In this document: piece after piece, positions 13,765 to 26,697 of the stretch
Position numbering within the stretch: the first letter of the stretch is position 1
Layout of the letters: the number at the start of each line of letters is the position of its first letter
Assembly (NCBI GenBank): GCA_947095535.1
Contig: OX352773.1
Coordinates: 233,101,477-233,165,476 of the forward strand
Direction: 5' to 3'
Source of the DNA: Poecilobothrus nobilitatus
Taxonomy: Eukaryota; Arthropoda; Insecta; Diptera; Dolichopodidae
DNA length: 64,000 bases
Notes under the pieces: model-generated
The model's input: only the letters and a program-made list of their open reading frames with translations
Database searches by the model: none
Told to the model about the DNA's origin: nothing
Position numbers and translations under genes: made by a program

Positions 13765-13981
13765 AGCTTCAATAATATATTTTTACGTGTGTTAACAGCT
13801 TTTCTTAGTTATATAGGATTCCGGACTTACGGCCCCTCAAAATCTCAAAAATGTCCTATTTTCAAGTTTTTTCTTATTACATGAAATTTTCAAATTTTTG
13901 TGTAAGTCACACTTCTAAACAGTTTGTATTAAGTTTTGGAAATGTGCGCTTTTAAAAACCGTTGGTTTACATTCTACCTTG

Positions 13982-15477
13982 TTTTTTTATTGAGATCGGA
14001 TGTAATTTTTTTTTTATTCAAAATAAATTGAGCGTAATAATATTGGCTGTATTTTCTAAATATATTATAAAATCATTCTGAATAGATCACATTTGAACAT
14101 ATTTACCTAAATCTTTCATCAATATTGTTCTAGTTAAGGAGATTGTACTATACTTACTTATATATACATACATACATAATATGTATAAGTATTATATTCG
14201 ATACAGTAACTTTAGTTCAACAGTATGTACGTATAACATATCCAACAGAATGTCTTTAAAACTCAATATAAAATATAAAATACAGTATTAATAATATATT
14301 TTTTTAAGAAATTTATTTTTCTAAACTTTTTATAGAATTTTTGCACTGAGTTTTACAAAACAAAAAAAAAAATTATAAATAAATTCGAATATAAATCATT
14401 AGAGTGAAAAAAAAAAGTGAAATTGCAATGAAACTGAAAGATATTGTCCCAGATTGAATTGTTCTTCTATTTTTTTTTTTTATACATTTTAATCCCTGAA
14501 TGAACGAGTATTATTACATTTTTTTTTTTGTTATTTTTGTGATTTATCTTTTTATTATTCTTTTTCTTTTTCTAACTAAGTATCTTTAGATTTAGAATTT
14601 GTCTCTCGTTTTATTCCTTCTTTGTCCCAACATTTTATTGTTTTTTTTTTTGTTTTTTTTTTTTTTTTGGAAATTGAATTCATGGAAAGTGTCGCTTCAT
14701 AGTTATGCATACAAAATTGTTTTTTTAAAAAATAGGATGAATCCTTTCTGTTTTTAGTTTGCTCATGTTTTTTTTTTTGAACAGCGAACACTTAAAGAAG
14801 ACATTTGACAACTAAAAATATATAAAAAAAAAAAGAAAAAGGAGAAAAGACAATATAAAACAATAGGTTTTCAATTGAATCAAATATTTTGAAATAAAAA
14901 TTTATGTATTGAATTATTTTTATACATTTTTTTTGTTTTTTAATCCATATTGTAAATCTATAACAAAATCGCTGACTTTTTAACAATGTTTGGTGAAAGC
15001 TGATTCACTCAGATTCAAATGATTAATTGTTTTTTCAATTTATTTATTTTTTTTTTTAATTTCGATTAGTTTTCTATTGTTTTTTTTTTTTTATTGAATT
15101 ATATTGTTAAAAGAAAAACTTTTTGAATATTATTGAAATTTTATTTACTATAATAATAATTAAAAGAATTATTTAAGATTTTTTTAATCCTAGCAGTTTT
15201 TAAAAATACATGTACTTTTTAGCTATATTGTAACTTTATCCAGAAAATTAAATATTTTTCTATAGAATATTTATATCCAAAAAAAAAAAAAAAAATTGTA
15301 TCTGAAATTTAGAATGGTAATAATTTCGAATATAATTTTAATTTTATTTTTAATTGAAAATAAAATTTAAATATTTTTAATAATAACTGAAGGACATGAA
15401 ATTTAATAAGATGGGATCTTAAAGTTTTTTTGAACTTTTTATTTAATTTGATACACTAGCATTTTTAACACTGATGT
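13982..15477. other. AT-rich DNA without a recognisable gene
   Basis: Poly-T tracts (near 14470, 14640-14668, 15080) and short low-complexity frames on the minus strand (14576-14986). No domain or element seen. Confidence 0.55.
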
Positions 15478-16110
15478 ACAGTTTGTTAGTAGCAATGACC
15501 GCATCTTATTTGTTTATTGTAAGGAATTTCTAAATTATATGATGACGAATATTTGTGCTTTTGATAAGCTTTTTAATTTCTGATATTGCTTCTCCTGCTC
15601 TTGATATAAAATTAGTTGCGTTGCATTTTGAAGTTTTAAATCAATTTAAGAAATTGCACGCGATCCTTCAGCTTTAGTAACAAGGCAATGATCTGACAAG
15701 CATTTACAATTGCAAATTGAATTTACTCATAATGGCCACCACCACTTTTTTCAACGGATGGTAACTCAACTCCGCAGTTCGATACTACATTATCATGTAA
15801 GTTGACTTCCACTTATATGTTTGTTATAATCATTGATAACTTGTGGTTTTGTGTAACTATAATTGAATAACGAAAAATTGAAACATTTGGATCACCTGCA
15901 ACAAAGTTTGGCATCATTATAACTTGAGGAAAATGAATATTTTATTATTTTTTTCAAAACAATAATCGTTGTCATGCTTCTTGAGATTGCGACCATATCT
16001 TAAGGTTATTATCAGTACCTTTTAGATGATTTGAACTTACTGTGCCAGTAACTCGACATTTTTAATCGTTCATAAAAAAACTAGAAAGAATCTGTACAAA
16101 GACCTTAATA
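15478..16110 (-). pseudogene. decayed piggyBac-type transposase
   Basis: piggyBac transposases cut at TTAA and carry a C-terminal stretch with YNK..GGVDL and KKWWWP. On the minus strand the second survives exactly as KKWWWPL (15730-15750), and the first as DYNKHISG at about 15808-15831, in the same frame. Further upstream, in a different frame, TGTVSSN (16029-16049) matches the family's 'GT(V)R.NR' region and is followed by HLKG; PNVSIFRYS near 15867-15893 matches the segment before YNK. Downstream, HCLVTKAEGSRAIS fits the region after the tryptophan block. There are many stops and at least one frameshift between about 15830 and 15880, and the N-terminal half with the first catalytic aspartates is not visible. 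It is dead. A piggyBac origin is strongly supported; the subfamily is not determined. Confidence 0.85.
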
Positions 16111-16490
16111 TTTAATTCTCATATGGTGTACCAAATTAAAGCTTAGGAAATAGCTTTTTGAAACTTTAAACACCTAAAAAAAATATTTAAAAGCAAAATG
16201 ACACTATGTTTTCTATAAAATTAAAAAAAAATTAACATTTTCAACTTTAAAACATTTTACAACTAAAACTAAGAAAGATAGAGATTTAAACTAGAAAAGA
16301 TTTATTTGAAAAAGCTTCTTTCTTATGCTTTTAAAAACATTTTTCAGAATGCTTTAATCTTGTTTGTGTAACAGAAGTTATGATTATTTTAATCAAAACA
16401 AAGAAAAGTTTACGAAATATCCTTTAAGGCCCCACAGCTCTAAAAGTATTGGGCTCACAATCTTACCCCCATACAAAACTTTTTCCTACA
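16111..16490. other. AT-rich DNA upstream of the transposase remnant
   Basis: This should contain the N-terminal part of the piggyBac remnant if it were full length, but no matching motif is readable in any minus-strand frame. Either that part was lost or it has decayed beyond recognition. Confidence 0.45.
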
Positions 16491-16702
16491 CATTATCCCT
16501 ACACGAAGGTTTATGTGAATGCATTTAATTACGTATCACCCTATATATCTTGCAAATCACCCTATACAGTGTCTTTCAAAGTATTGAATCATTTAGTCAT
16601 CAAGAGACAAGTTTGTGTTACTTTGTCTACCATTATCCCTTGCACGATGGTTTATGTGCACTTATAATGCACTTACTTATGATTCACACTGTATATCTTG
16701 CA
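16491..16702. repeat. imperfect direct duplication, period about 140 bp
   Basis: 'cattatccct' begins at 16491 and 16631. Both are followed by 'cacgaaggtttatgtg' or 'cacgatggtttatgtg' and both finish with 'tatatcttgca' (16544-16554 and 16692-16702). GC content is higher than the flanks. Open frames crossing it are not conserved between the two halves, so it is not coding. Confidence 0.6.
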
Positions 16703-18990
16703 TCGTTATCCATCAGAAGAAATATTTTCTTCATACTTTCAAACTTATCGTGTGATAAAATTATATTTAAAAAAAAAATAAGCTTAAAAATATTTTTATT
16801 TTTACATGAGTTATTAAAGTTAAAATATGGTGTTTCCAAAACGTATTTTTTTTTAATAAACCTCTTATTTATAGATAGCTTTTAATTACACTCTTAAATT
16901 TAGCATAACTTAGAAAAAAGTTTACAAAACCAGCATTTTATCTTTATTCTACTAACATTTAAATTAATTTGTAATTTTTCTGTTGGTTTTTTTTTAAGAA
17001 ATGTTAATTAAATTAGTTTTCAAAATATTATAATATTATTTAATATATAATATTATAATATTATTTTCTTTTATTTTTTTTTATTTCAAAAAAGTTTGTC
17101 TTAAAAATCAATATGTTATCTTATTTTCAAAATAAAAACAACTTGTTTCGAAAACGTAACGGCTCTATAAAATGGGTTAAGTTTGTAGCATATTTTTAGG
17201 CGAATAATTTAAATTATAATATGTTTTATTTTAGTAAAATATGCGCTAAATTATAAAATATTTATAAAAAAAATAAAGTATTGATTAGTAGAATCAAATA
17301 AAATATAATATGTTTTATTCAATTTATATTAACACAATTTAACAAAATATAATCGATTTAACTATTAAAGTATATGATAAAATAATATGTTCTATTCAAC
17401 TAAATAAATTATTATTATTTACTTTTAAAATGTTCTTGTAACGTGTTACTATCAAGTTATATTATTTTTTTATACCACATTCGAAGAGACAAAAAAAAAA
17501 AAAAAAACTTAACTTAGAAACTTAGAAAAGTAAAAAGAAATGATCTTGACTATACATAACTTATTTTCATCATAATATACTAATATATACTTAAATTCCT
17601 TCAAACCATATTATATAATAACCTCTATAATATTCTCTGTCAGAATAAAGTATAATAACTCATATTTTTCTTTATTGTAATAACACTTGTATATATATGT
17701 GTATACCATTTTCCTTGCCCTTATATTAGTAATTTTTGAATATTCTGTAGTTTGACATTATGACAAAAAAAAAAAAGAAAAAGAAGAAAAGTAAAAATAA
17801 TAACCACTCAATCCAAAGAAAAAAAAAAAAAAAACAAAACAAAAAAGAGAAGAAAAACAAGGAAAACTAAATTTACCACATTTATTCATATCACAAGTAC
17901 ACACCATAAAATCATTGTCATCAACCATGGATATAAACTTTTTCAAAAATCATATATTCAAGATCGTTACACCATTTTATTTTGTATACGTGTGATATTA
18001 AAGAAAATGGCGTTATGTGACAATATATACGACATATCACATATATCCCGAAAAATCACTTCCTGAAAAACTCCCCTATCTCCACAAATTTTTTTTATTT
18101 ATATTTACAATTTTATTTTTGTTTTTTAAATTTTGTCTTTAAAAAAGAATATTTGTTTCCAATAACATTTTGTTTTTTGATTCGTTTTCCGTCAAAGAAG
18201 CTAGAAAATATTATATAATATTAAAAGTAAAAAAAAAAATGAGAGAAAGAAAACTAGTGCAGTATTCACGTGAAAAAAATAATAAAGAGAAAATATTAAA
18301 AATGAACAAAAGAATCATAAAAATGTATCAAATTGATCTATGTATCATAAAATATGTACAGTAAACAGATATTAATTTTTTTTTTTTGGGCATATAAATA
18401 GGTACGTTAAACAACAGTGCTCCATAATAATACTATTCTGAAAATCCTTTTATAGTTGATGAAATTAATCTTTTTCTTTCAAATTCATATGATTTTGCTG
18501 ATCGGTTTAGTTTGTCTTAATCATGGCTAAATACTTAAAAAAGAGGTATTATTATAGCGGAATAAAAAGCAAAAGTCATGTAGAGGGATGGGGCGATATT
18601 AATTTCAAGAATCGAAATTGATAGCTAAGCTGCCTTTAGTTCAGAATTGACGTACTTACAATTCACGATAGAAAAAATATTTTCTTTTCTCGCAACGATA
18701 AATTAAATATTTTGATATGCATGATACGTGATAATATGTTTTTATAACGGTAACGCTGGAGATTTTTCTAGATTTTAAAAGAAATTTTTTATAAATTTTC
18801 TAATTAAAAAATTTTCGAAATTCAATTTGTCATTTTGTCAATGTGCCTTTAACTGAAAATTTATTTGCTATTTATTTAAAAAATTATCATAAAATTAGTT
18901 TTGAGTTTTATTTTATGGTATTTGATTGAACTTTTGTATTCGTCTGCTTTAGATGAAAGATGCAGTGGCTTTTATTAGTGGCTCTAAAAG
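16703..18990. other. AT-rich DNA without a recognisable gene
   Basis: Contains an AT palindrome at 17024-17062, a repeated 'aaaatataatatgttttatt' flavour near 17210-17390, and poly-A blocks near 17490 and 17820. Short Lys/Phe-rich frames (17758-17946, 18170-18364) look random. Confidence 0.55.
17024..17062. repeat. AT-only palindrome
   Basis: aatattataatatta (17024-17038) and its exact complement (17048-17062) are separated by 9 bp. A 15-bp hairpin is possible, but in DNA this AT-rich it may be chance. Confidence 0.7.
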
Positions 18991-19235
18991 TTTTTAAAGG
19001 TTAAAATCTCGTCAGGACATATCCAAATAAATAATAAAAATGCTTAAAGTAATTAAAAGTGTTATAATCATTTATAGGGTTTGTTCATAAAATCGCCAAG
19101 ACAAAATCCCCAAAAACAAAATCCCCAAAACTTGGCTAAGAAAAGTCTTTAAAGATCAAAATCCATTCAAATCATATTCAAATAAATAATAAAATGTACA
19201 AAATGAATAAAAGTGTTAAGTGATCATATAAAGGG
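18991..19235. repeat. imperfect direct repeat with an 'aaaatcccc' spacer
   Basis: About 89 bp at 18991-19079 recurs at 19146-19235 (period 155): both hold 'tttaaag', then 'atccaaataaataataaaa'-like text, 'aaaagtgtta' and a closing 'ata.aggg'. The spacer (19080-19136) repeats 'aaaatccccaaaa'. It is non-coding; the class is unknown. Confidence 0.55.
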
Positions 19236-21345
19236 GAAGAAGTTTCGAAATTTTACCTATCCCGTTATTTAAAAATGTGAAAAATAATAATAATAATAAT
19301 AATAAAAATAAAGTTAGAAATTAATACATAATCCTGATTATTTGTAGGCTTCATATTTTTTTCTTCATATAATATTAGTTGTAATCAATAACTAATCAAA
19401 AAATCATACTATAAATTATTTTGAAACGAAAATTTAGTTTAAAATGATACAATGGAAAAATGTTTTTAAAGTACCTATTACTTAAAGCTGAAGATACTTT
19501 ATTGTTTCTCTAATGTTTTTGTTCTTATTTAACCATCCTCTCCAGAACTAAATCCTGTTCCGTTTTAAAATATTGTAAATACAATTTCACGTTTATTTTT
19601 GTTTTGTTTTTGTTTTCTTTTTTGATTTTGATTTTGTATCATACGTTTTTTTTTATTTTATTTTTTGCACCGTTATAAAAAAAGAAACAAAATTTTCGTA
19701 AATATTTCAATGACAAGTTATGTAGAAAGAAAAAAATGATGATTTCTCTTTATTTTATTTTTTTGTTTTTTTTTTTTTTATGACAATGTCTATATATTTT
19801 TTGAAAAAAAAAAAACATCTTTATACAAATATTTATAAATTTTCTTTTATGTTGTTTTTTAAATATTTTCTTTTTGCACATTACATCGAAGAAAGTAAAA
19901 AGGATGACATTAAGAGTTCTTCTGACATTCTGATGTATTACTGTAATAAGATGATGTATTGATGAAATTGATGAAAAAGTGAAAGGAAGAACTTCAGCAA
20001 CATACAAAAAGATAAAAAAAAAAAATACCCAAAATAAATTAAATGTTTTAGGAAATTATTGTGGCATTATTGGGAATATTTTTTTAAAGATTTATCCCAA
20101 TTTCTTCTTTTTTTTTTAATTTAATTCAAAACCCCTATAAAAATTTAACAATAAAGTTTAGAACTTTATCTTATAAGCAAGCATTGTACAAAAAAAAATT
20201 ATATTTGAATAGTGTATAAATTTTATGTTATTTTTTTAAAGAAGTTTTTAACCTGTTGTCACTTCTTAGAAATAGAAATAGATTGAATAGAATAGATTTT
20301 TGACTTTTTACATACCTATCTATGAATATTTAAAAATTTATAGATTAAAAGCTTAGTACAAAATATTTTCTGAGATTTTGATGGTAAATATTTTGATAAG
20401 CATTAGATACAAAAAAAAAAAAAAATAAGTTGACAAAGTTTCTGTCTTCATTTTAATTTCTGTTACCACAAGGTGGTTACTTATATATTCATCTTCCATA
20501 CAAGTTTCAAAATTATTTTAAAGTTACTGAATTGAATAATTAAAGAGAATTAAATTATCGACCGCTTGTTTGTTAAATCGATGATTTAAATTTGAGGAAA
20601 ATGAGAGGTGATGAGGATTTCTATCAGCTACCGTTCTACCACCATTCTTCACTGACATTAAATGCATTACATATTCATAATTATAAAATATAATATACAT
20701 ACAAATAACAAACTAATTTACATATAAATAAATAAACAATTTTAATTGATATCTTATAACTATAAAATAAAATTATGCAATAATTAAATACAAATAAAAA
20801 GAATTATATCTATTGTAATTTAAACAATATTGCATAAATTGTGTTAACAACTAAGCTCAAATACTGTTTCACTAGCTGTTCACTCTTAGATAGCACCTGA
20901 TAGTGGAATTATTAATACCTAGATGAGGTTCCACTAATAATTCTCAACGTATTATTTGCACTATTTCAATATAGGTCTTTGCTCCAACATTTGCCACCAT
21001 ATATTACTATTTTCGTAGCATACCAATTCCCTCATATTCAATCACATATCTATGCAAAGCAGACAGCATTTACAAGTGTAATTATTAAACTTATTAGGAA
21101 AAACAAAGTTATCCTATTAGAAAGAATTTACTTAATTTTAAATAAAAAAATTTATTAAAAAAATAAATAAAGGTGAAATAAATTACCATAATACCATAAA
21201 TAAAAGGTAACATAAATAAAACATAAATGGAATTTAGTATCCAAGCCCACATACAATGCAAATTTATAGCAATTCTTCAATATCATAATAATTTATAATG
21301 AAAAAAAAAAATTTTATCCAAATGTTTCATAGCATAACATAATAA
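19236..21345. other. AT-rich DNA without a recognisable gene
   Basis: Contains an (aat)n run at 19281-19304 and many homopolymers. Frames at 19750-20007 and 19780-19962 overlap on opposite strands and are low complexity. No element boundary until 21346. Confidence 0.55.
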
Positions 21346-22926
21346 TTATACCCGTACGATAGGATCGGGTATAATAAAATTACTCCTCCGTTTGTAACAC
21401 CTCGAAATAAGCGAGCTAGATATACCTTCAAAGGTATGGATCGGATCAGAAAAAAATTCTAAGACTTTTGAGCCATGTCCGTCCGTCCGTCCGTCCGTCC
21501 GTCCGTCAGCACGCTAACTCAAAAACTAAGAAAGCTAGAATCTTGAATTTACACAAAATATTCTTGGAGTAATTTGTAGGTTCCCTATTTTTTTTTGGTT
21601 GAGTTTGGACCAAGCCTTAGGGTAGCTCTCGAACACCTAACTTTTAGATCCCGACATTTTTTTTGAAATAGAGCTATGGAATTTTAACTGCTGATAGATC
21701 TCACAAAAATATTAATTTTATTTTTTATAACTTTTTTCTGTAGCCCCACCCGTTACGGAGCTACAGCTCCCCAAAGGTTCAAAAAAGCTCTAGATTTAAA
21801 TTGTTATAGCACAAGTTGTATAAGGTATATCTTCATTTTGAAAACGCCAAACGATTACTACTTTCATTAGCTTTAAAAGTATATATACAATAAATATATA
21901 TTTGTGGCATACGGTGTCTTAATTTACCGTTATGCGAAACTCAAATTTTGCAAAATCCTTTAACCCTTCTATCTTCTAAACGGTTAAAGTTGGAAACTTG
22001 AAATTTTGACAGAAGTTAGATCTTTGAAAATAAGTATGAGTCATTTCAGAAATTTTTTTGTATCACTCCCCGTTTAGGAGCTGTAAGGGGTCAAAAACTG
22101 AAAATTTTTTATTTTTAAACACCTGTAATTTGAACACCTGTTAAAATTTTTTTGAAGTAATACATAAAAATTAAAGCTTCAACATTATACTCTTATTTCT
22201 GTTAACAACTTTTTTTAATAATATAGGGTTACTTTATAATTGACGAAAGTGTTACTTGATTTTTTCAAATTTTCTAACAAATTTCTTTAACGAATTTTTT
22301 TCATTTTGTTTTACTCGATAATTTGAAATTGTTGAGGATACAATGCGTAGTACAAAAAAATGTAAATAAATAAACAACATAACGGTTGCTTGAAGAATTT
22401 TTATTTATATGATATTGATATATATACATACTTATATAATATCATGTTTATTTACATATCGTATATCTCACTAGTGAATGAATGATAAGAGTATATATGT
22501 ATATTATATAGCGCCGTATTTACATACATATATGTATTTTATTGTACTTATAAGAAATTATTCTGTCAATGGAATAATTAAATATAATATAATATAATAT
22601 TTAAAATTATATTTACTATTTTGTACTAAGTAAATTTAATATACATTTACCGCTTAGTATTAAATGGTACTATAGAATATTTGAAAAAGTTTTGGATTGA
22701 TAATCGTTATGTGGAAGGTTAAAATCTGTTCTTAAAGAATGTATAAACATATAGTTTGAATATATGTACAACCCATAATTCTAGAAATTATAAAATTCAC
22801 CCAAATTATTTTAAAATACTAAAATATTAAAAAAATAATATTGTAAGCAAAGTGACAGGCTGTGAACATACTAACGGTTCGTACGGGTATCTAAGAGTTG
22901 ACAAAGGCAACTGTATTCTTCCTCGT
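21346..22926 (+). mobile_element. repeat family A copy with family B-like interior
   Basis: Opens with ttataccc (21346-21353) and gggtataa (21367-21374), then 'gcgagctagatatacc', 'gccatgtccgtcc' and a (CCGT)n run. The interior shares modules with family B ('cgttacggagctacag', 'aatttaccgttatgcgaaa', 'cacctgtaatttg'). It closes near 22878-22926 with 'gttcgtacgggtatctaaga' and 'gttgacaaagg', the same end as the copy at 42.5-44.8 kb. About 1.6 kb, no coding frame. This copy shows that families A and B belong together, or that one inserted in the other. Confidence 0.7.
21477..21507. repeat. (CCGT)n simple repeat in family A
   Basis: About seven tandem gtcc units, the longest ccgt run in the window, immediately after 'gagccat'. 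Confidence 0.9.
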
Positions 22927-23079
22927 TTTTAAACAGTTTTAAACTTCAGAAATAACATAATTTTAAATCAGAATTAGATCCTATCATTTATTTTTATTTT
23001 ATTAAAACTTTTGCGTTGTCAATTGCTCATTTTGAACAACCAATGAAACTTTAAGAACAAATCCTAATATTAAAAGGGT

Positions 23080-24571
23080 TCACATTTTCCAAAAAGTTTT
23101 TCTAATTATTTTTACTCTATCGTCTGTTCGTGTGTTTAAAAAACTTCTACACCGTTAAAGATAAATTAAATCAATTTTAAACATGGATAAATTTGATGAA
23201 AAATGAATACTGTGGCATAACTTTCTTAAGTAGTCCTTCGCCTATTACGGAGCTACAAGTCGCCTAAAAGTTACAAAATGCTCTATTTTCAAATGTTAAT
23301 GCTTAAGTTGTGTTATTTTTCAAAATTCAAATATTCAAACGACAACAAATTATTGAACATTTATTAAAGAATATTAAAATTATATAATTTTTTGTAATTT
23401 GACATTTAAAATTACCGTTATGTGCAACCAGAATTTTGATAAATACTGCCGCCTTCGTATTCCGGAATTCAGAACCTTGAAAATTTAAAACAAAAAAAAA
23501 AAACTTTGAGAATCAGCATAAGTACTCTGAGAAAAAAGAAAATATTTTTGTACTTCCCCCCGATGAAGAACCATTCGTTGTCAATTATTAACTTAACGTT
23601 GTCTTTAACTTAAATGGCTATACAAAATTGTCAGAAATAAGTTATAAAATGAAAGCCTCAATATTATATTTGTATTTCTACATAGGCTTTTCTTAACTTT
23701 ATAGGTTTTCCCTAAAATTGATGAAAATATTGTATGTTTCTATGAAAAATATGAATGAATGTAATAAAATTCGACTTTTTAATACATTTCCAAAAAAAAA
23801 TTTGAAAAAATGTGACTATTAGTTTTACTCTGTCCGTTCGTCCATCTATCTGTCCATGCGTCTGTTTACAAAACTTCTACACCGTTAAAGATAAAGAAGA
23901 AACATTTTAACCATGGATAGGTCTCATAAAAAAATTAATGTTTTAGAACAACTTTTTCATATAGCCCCATCAATTACGAAGCTGCAGCCTCTTCAACTTG
24001 GACAAAACCCTATTTTTAAATGCGTATATCTCATGTTCTGCTTGACATTTTTTCAATCTGAAAACGCCGTTTGGGAGGAATTTTTCTACCTTTATAAATC
24101 AATATAAAAATTACACAATTTTTTCTAAATTTAGTATTTAAATTTACAGTTATCTGAAAACTAAATTTAGCATATAATTTTTCTACCTTCATAACTTCGG
24201 CACACTTTTAAATAGAGACTTGAAATTTTGAGGTAAGAAGGAACTTTTATTATTATTATAAGTTTTCTCAGACATTTTTTTTTTAACCACCCCCTGTAAC
24301 TTAGGCACCTGTACACATTTTTCTTCGGCAAGTCATAAAAATTGAAGCTTTGGTAATATATTTTTAAGCGTGTTAAAGGGTTTTCTTATTTATATAGGGT
24401 TCCGTACTTACAGCACCTCAAAAGTTTAAAAAAGTCAAATTTTTAAATTTTTTTCTTATATGAAATTTTCAAATTTTGGTGTAAGTCACAATTCAAAACA
24501 GTTTGTATTATCTTTTGGAAATTTTGCGATTTTAAAAACCGTTGGTTTATATTCTGCCTTTTTAATTGTCT
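23080..24571 (+). mobile_element. two repeat family B units in tandem
   Basis: The first unit starts near 23087 ('cattttccaaaaagttttt', then 'aaacttctacaccgttaaag'). The second starts near 23785 ('catttccaaaaaaaaatttg', then a degenerate ccgt run and 'acaaaacttctacaccgtta') and ends at 'aaaaaccgttggtttatatt' near 24532-24560. Both hold the 'ttacggagctac' and 'taccgttatgtg' modules with many substitutions, so they are older than the 12.8-13.8 kb units. No protein is encoded. Confidence 0.65.
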
Positions 24572-26630
24572 TTTTCAAAATTTGCGCCTTTTAAAAACTT
24601 TTGAAGTTATATTCTACCTTCATTTTGTTTAAAATTAATTTTTAGAACCTTATTTAATTAAAATTGTTTAGAAACCGGAATAAAATCCAGAAGGAAACTT
24701 TTTAAATAAAATATTTATTAAAATATTATTAAAAAATATTAAATTTTATTTTCAATATACAGTTTTATCCATTTTGTTGTTTTAATACCTTTAATAAATT
24801 TTTAATAAAATAATTTGAATAGAGTTAATAAATTTTTTATTTCTCCATATTAACACAAAACGTGTTACATTTTGCATTTTTTAAATACCTACAAATTTTA
24901 AATATTTCATTGATATTAATTAAATTAATTGCAAATAATTAATAAATTATTAATAATAATGATGTATTTATTATATTAATAAATAAAATTTATAGTAAAA
25001 AAAAAAAAAATTGGTAATAAATATTGTAACAATAAAATTAAATAAAATAATAGATTTGATACCTACGATTTCCCATATACAACAATGCAAGCAAAGAAAT
25101 TGTACATTAGTAATATAAATTAATATTAATTTAATATATTTTTATTGGAGATGTAGAAAATTAAAATTTAAAATAATTAAGAAATAATTTTATTTGAACT
25201 CAAATTAAATAAATCAAATTAAAAGCAAAATTTGAATAAAATATTGGTATTAAATAAAGTAAGATTCGGATTACTTAATCATTTATAGTTCCTCCAATTT
25301 ATTATTAGTTTTCCAAATCAAATTACGCTTCTATTTTGAAATTTGTACCCTTATGTAATCCTTCTATAGGTGAAATTGCCAAAAAAGCAAACCAATCTTA
25401 ATCTACCCAAACTTGATTACCATTTTCTTTAATTTAATTTCAATGATTTTTGCCAAATCAATTCTTCAATCAATATTTCAACTTTCGGATTTATAATTTT
25501 TATAATTTCTAGATATAGATTTAGATTTAGAAATTTTTTATTAATAATAATATAAAAATATTACAATATGTTTATTACGGATCCATGTTTCTATACTTCT
25601 TTCGTTCGAATTGATTTTATCCGAGTCTAAACTTATCTATTTATATTTTTTTTTTCCTCATACAGAAATAATTGTGTTTAACTGCTGTTGAGATCATTTA
25701 TTTCCAAAAATTCTAATAAATAGTTAAATATTATATATTATACAAGTCTATCATATCCTTAGATTTTTTTGTTGTTTTTATTTCACTTACCACCAAATAC
25801 ATTTTATATCTAATGAGTAAATGAAAATGTTGTTGACAAAAATATAGATATAATCTAAAAAAATTACATCTTCCTTTTCCTTAAAATTTTTTCCGATTTT
25901 CTTACTTCGAATATCCATTTATTTTAAAAAATCATGTATCTATATATCGAAAAAAAAAAATGTATCTTAATAATGTAAATAGGAAAAAAAAAAAAAAAAG
26001 TTTAACAAATATATCTTATGTTTCTTGTTTTTTACTTAAAATTTGTATTTAAATCTGTAAGATAAAAAAAAAAATTTAAATGAAAATCAATAAATTTTCT
26101 AAAATGTTACAATAAGGATTATCAAAGGATTCTATTTAAAAAAGAAAGTATTAAAAAATTGTTACATATTGAAACAATTATTTTATTCGGATTAAAAAAG
26201 ATCAAAAAATAATGTGGCAATTTAAAATGGTTTTTTTTTTTTCTTTTACTTTATAATGTATAAAAAAATTGAAGAAAAAAAAATCTTTTACATAATTGAA
26301 ATTCAATTTTTAAGTACCTATAGTATTTAATCTTTTTTATAAAAATTTTCTATAAAAAAAAAAGATACCTATACAAATTTACATATTACTTAACAAACTA
26401 TTATTTATTATATTTAAAATTAAAATTATTATAATTAAAATTTAAAATAAAAGGTATAAAAAAAATATTTTTAAAATAAGAATGTGGATAAAAAAAAAAA
26501 ATATTACTCAAAAGAATGGTTGTTTTGTTTTTCTTTTCAAGTCCTTCATATTTCATAATATCACACATACGATAGGATTTTTTTAGGATACTGCTACAAC
26601 TTTAATTTTATTATATGTATTAATATTGTT
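24572..26630. other. AT-rich DNA without a recognisable gene
   Basis: Very low GC with taa/att words dominating and poly-A tracts near 25000 and 25985. No element seen. Confidence 0.55.
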
Positions 26631-26697
26631 GGACATTCAGCCAATGATGTACTGGTTAAGGCACGAAAAGTCTAAGATCCAAACGCCGGTTCGATCA
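26631..26697 (+). mobile_element. degenerate tRNA-like SINE head
   Basis: 'cagccaatgatgtactggtt' followed by 'aaggcacg' aligns with 'cagccattggtgcagtggtt' and 'gacgcacg' of the SINE at 38965, and 'cggttcgatc' falls where that copy has its B box. The body after the head is not recognisable. Probably an old, truncated copy of the same family. Confidence 0.5.

Larger units (their letters stand above)
11005..13981 (+). mobile_element. repeat family B block, several units
   Basis: Units start with 'attagtttcactctgtccg'-like text followed by 'acaaaacttctacaccgtta' (near 11020, 11240 and 12240) and end with 'aaaaaccgttggtttac' then 'attctaccttg' (12165-12203 and 13957-13981). Between lie recurring modules: 'attacggagctac', 'aaatttaccgttatgtgaaa', 'cataactccggcac' (near 11500, 11944, 12604, 13079, 13557) and 'cacctgtaacttaggcacct'. 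Every reading frame is broken by stops, so I see no protein. Other copies lie at 23080-24571 and 60434-61152, and the same modules occur inside the family A copy at 21.3 kb, so the two families are related or nested. The element class is unknown. Confidence 0.75.

Noticed and set aside
16550..16885. Open frame of 111 codons
   Set aside because: It crosses an imperfect duplication whose two halves encode unrelated text in this frame, and it ends in low complexity.
17024..17062. AT palindrome as a replication origin or terminator
   Set aside because: Pure AT palindromes of this size are expected in such DNA; no supporting context.
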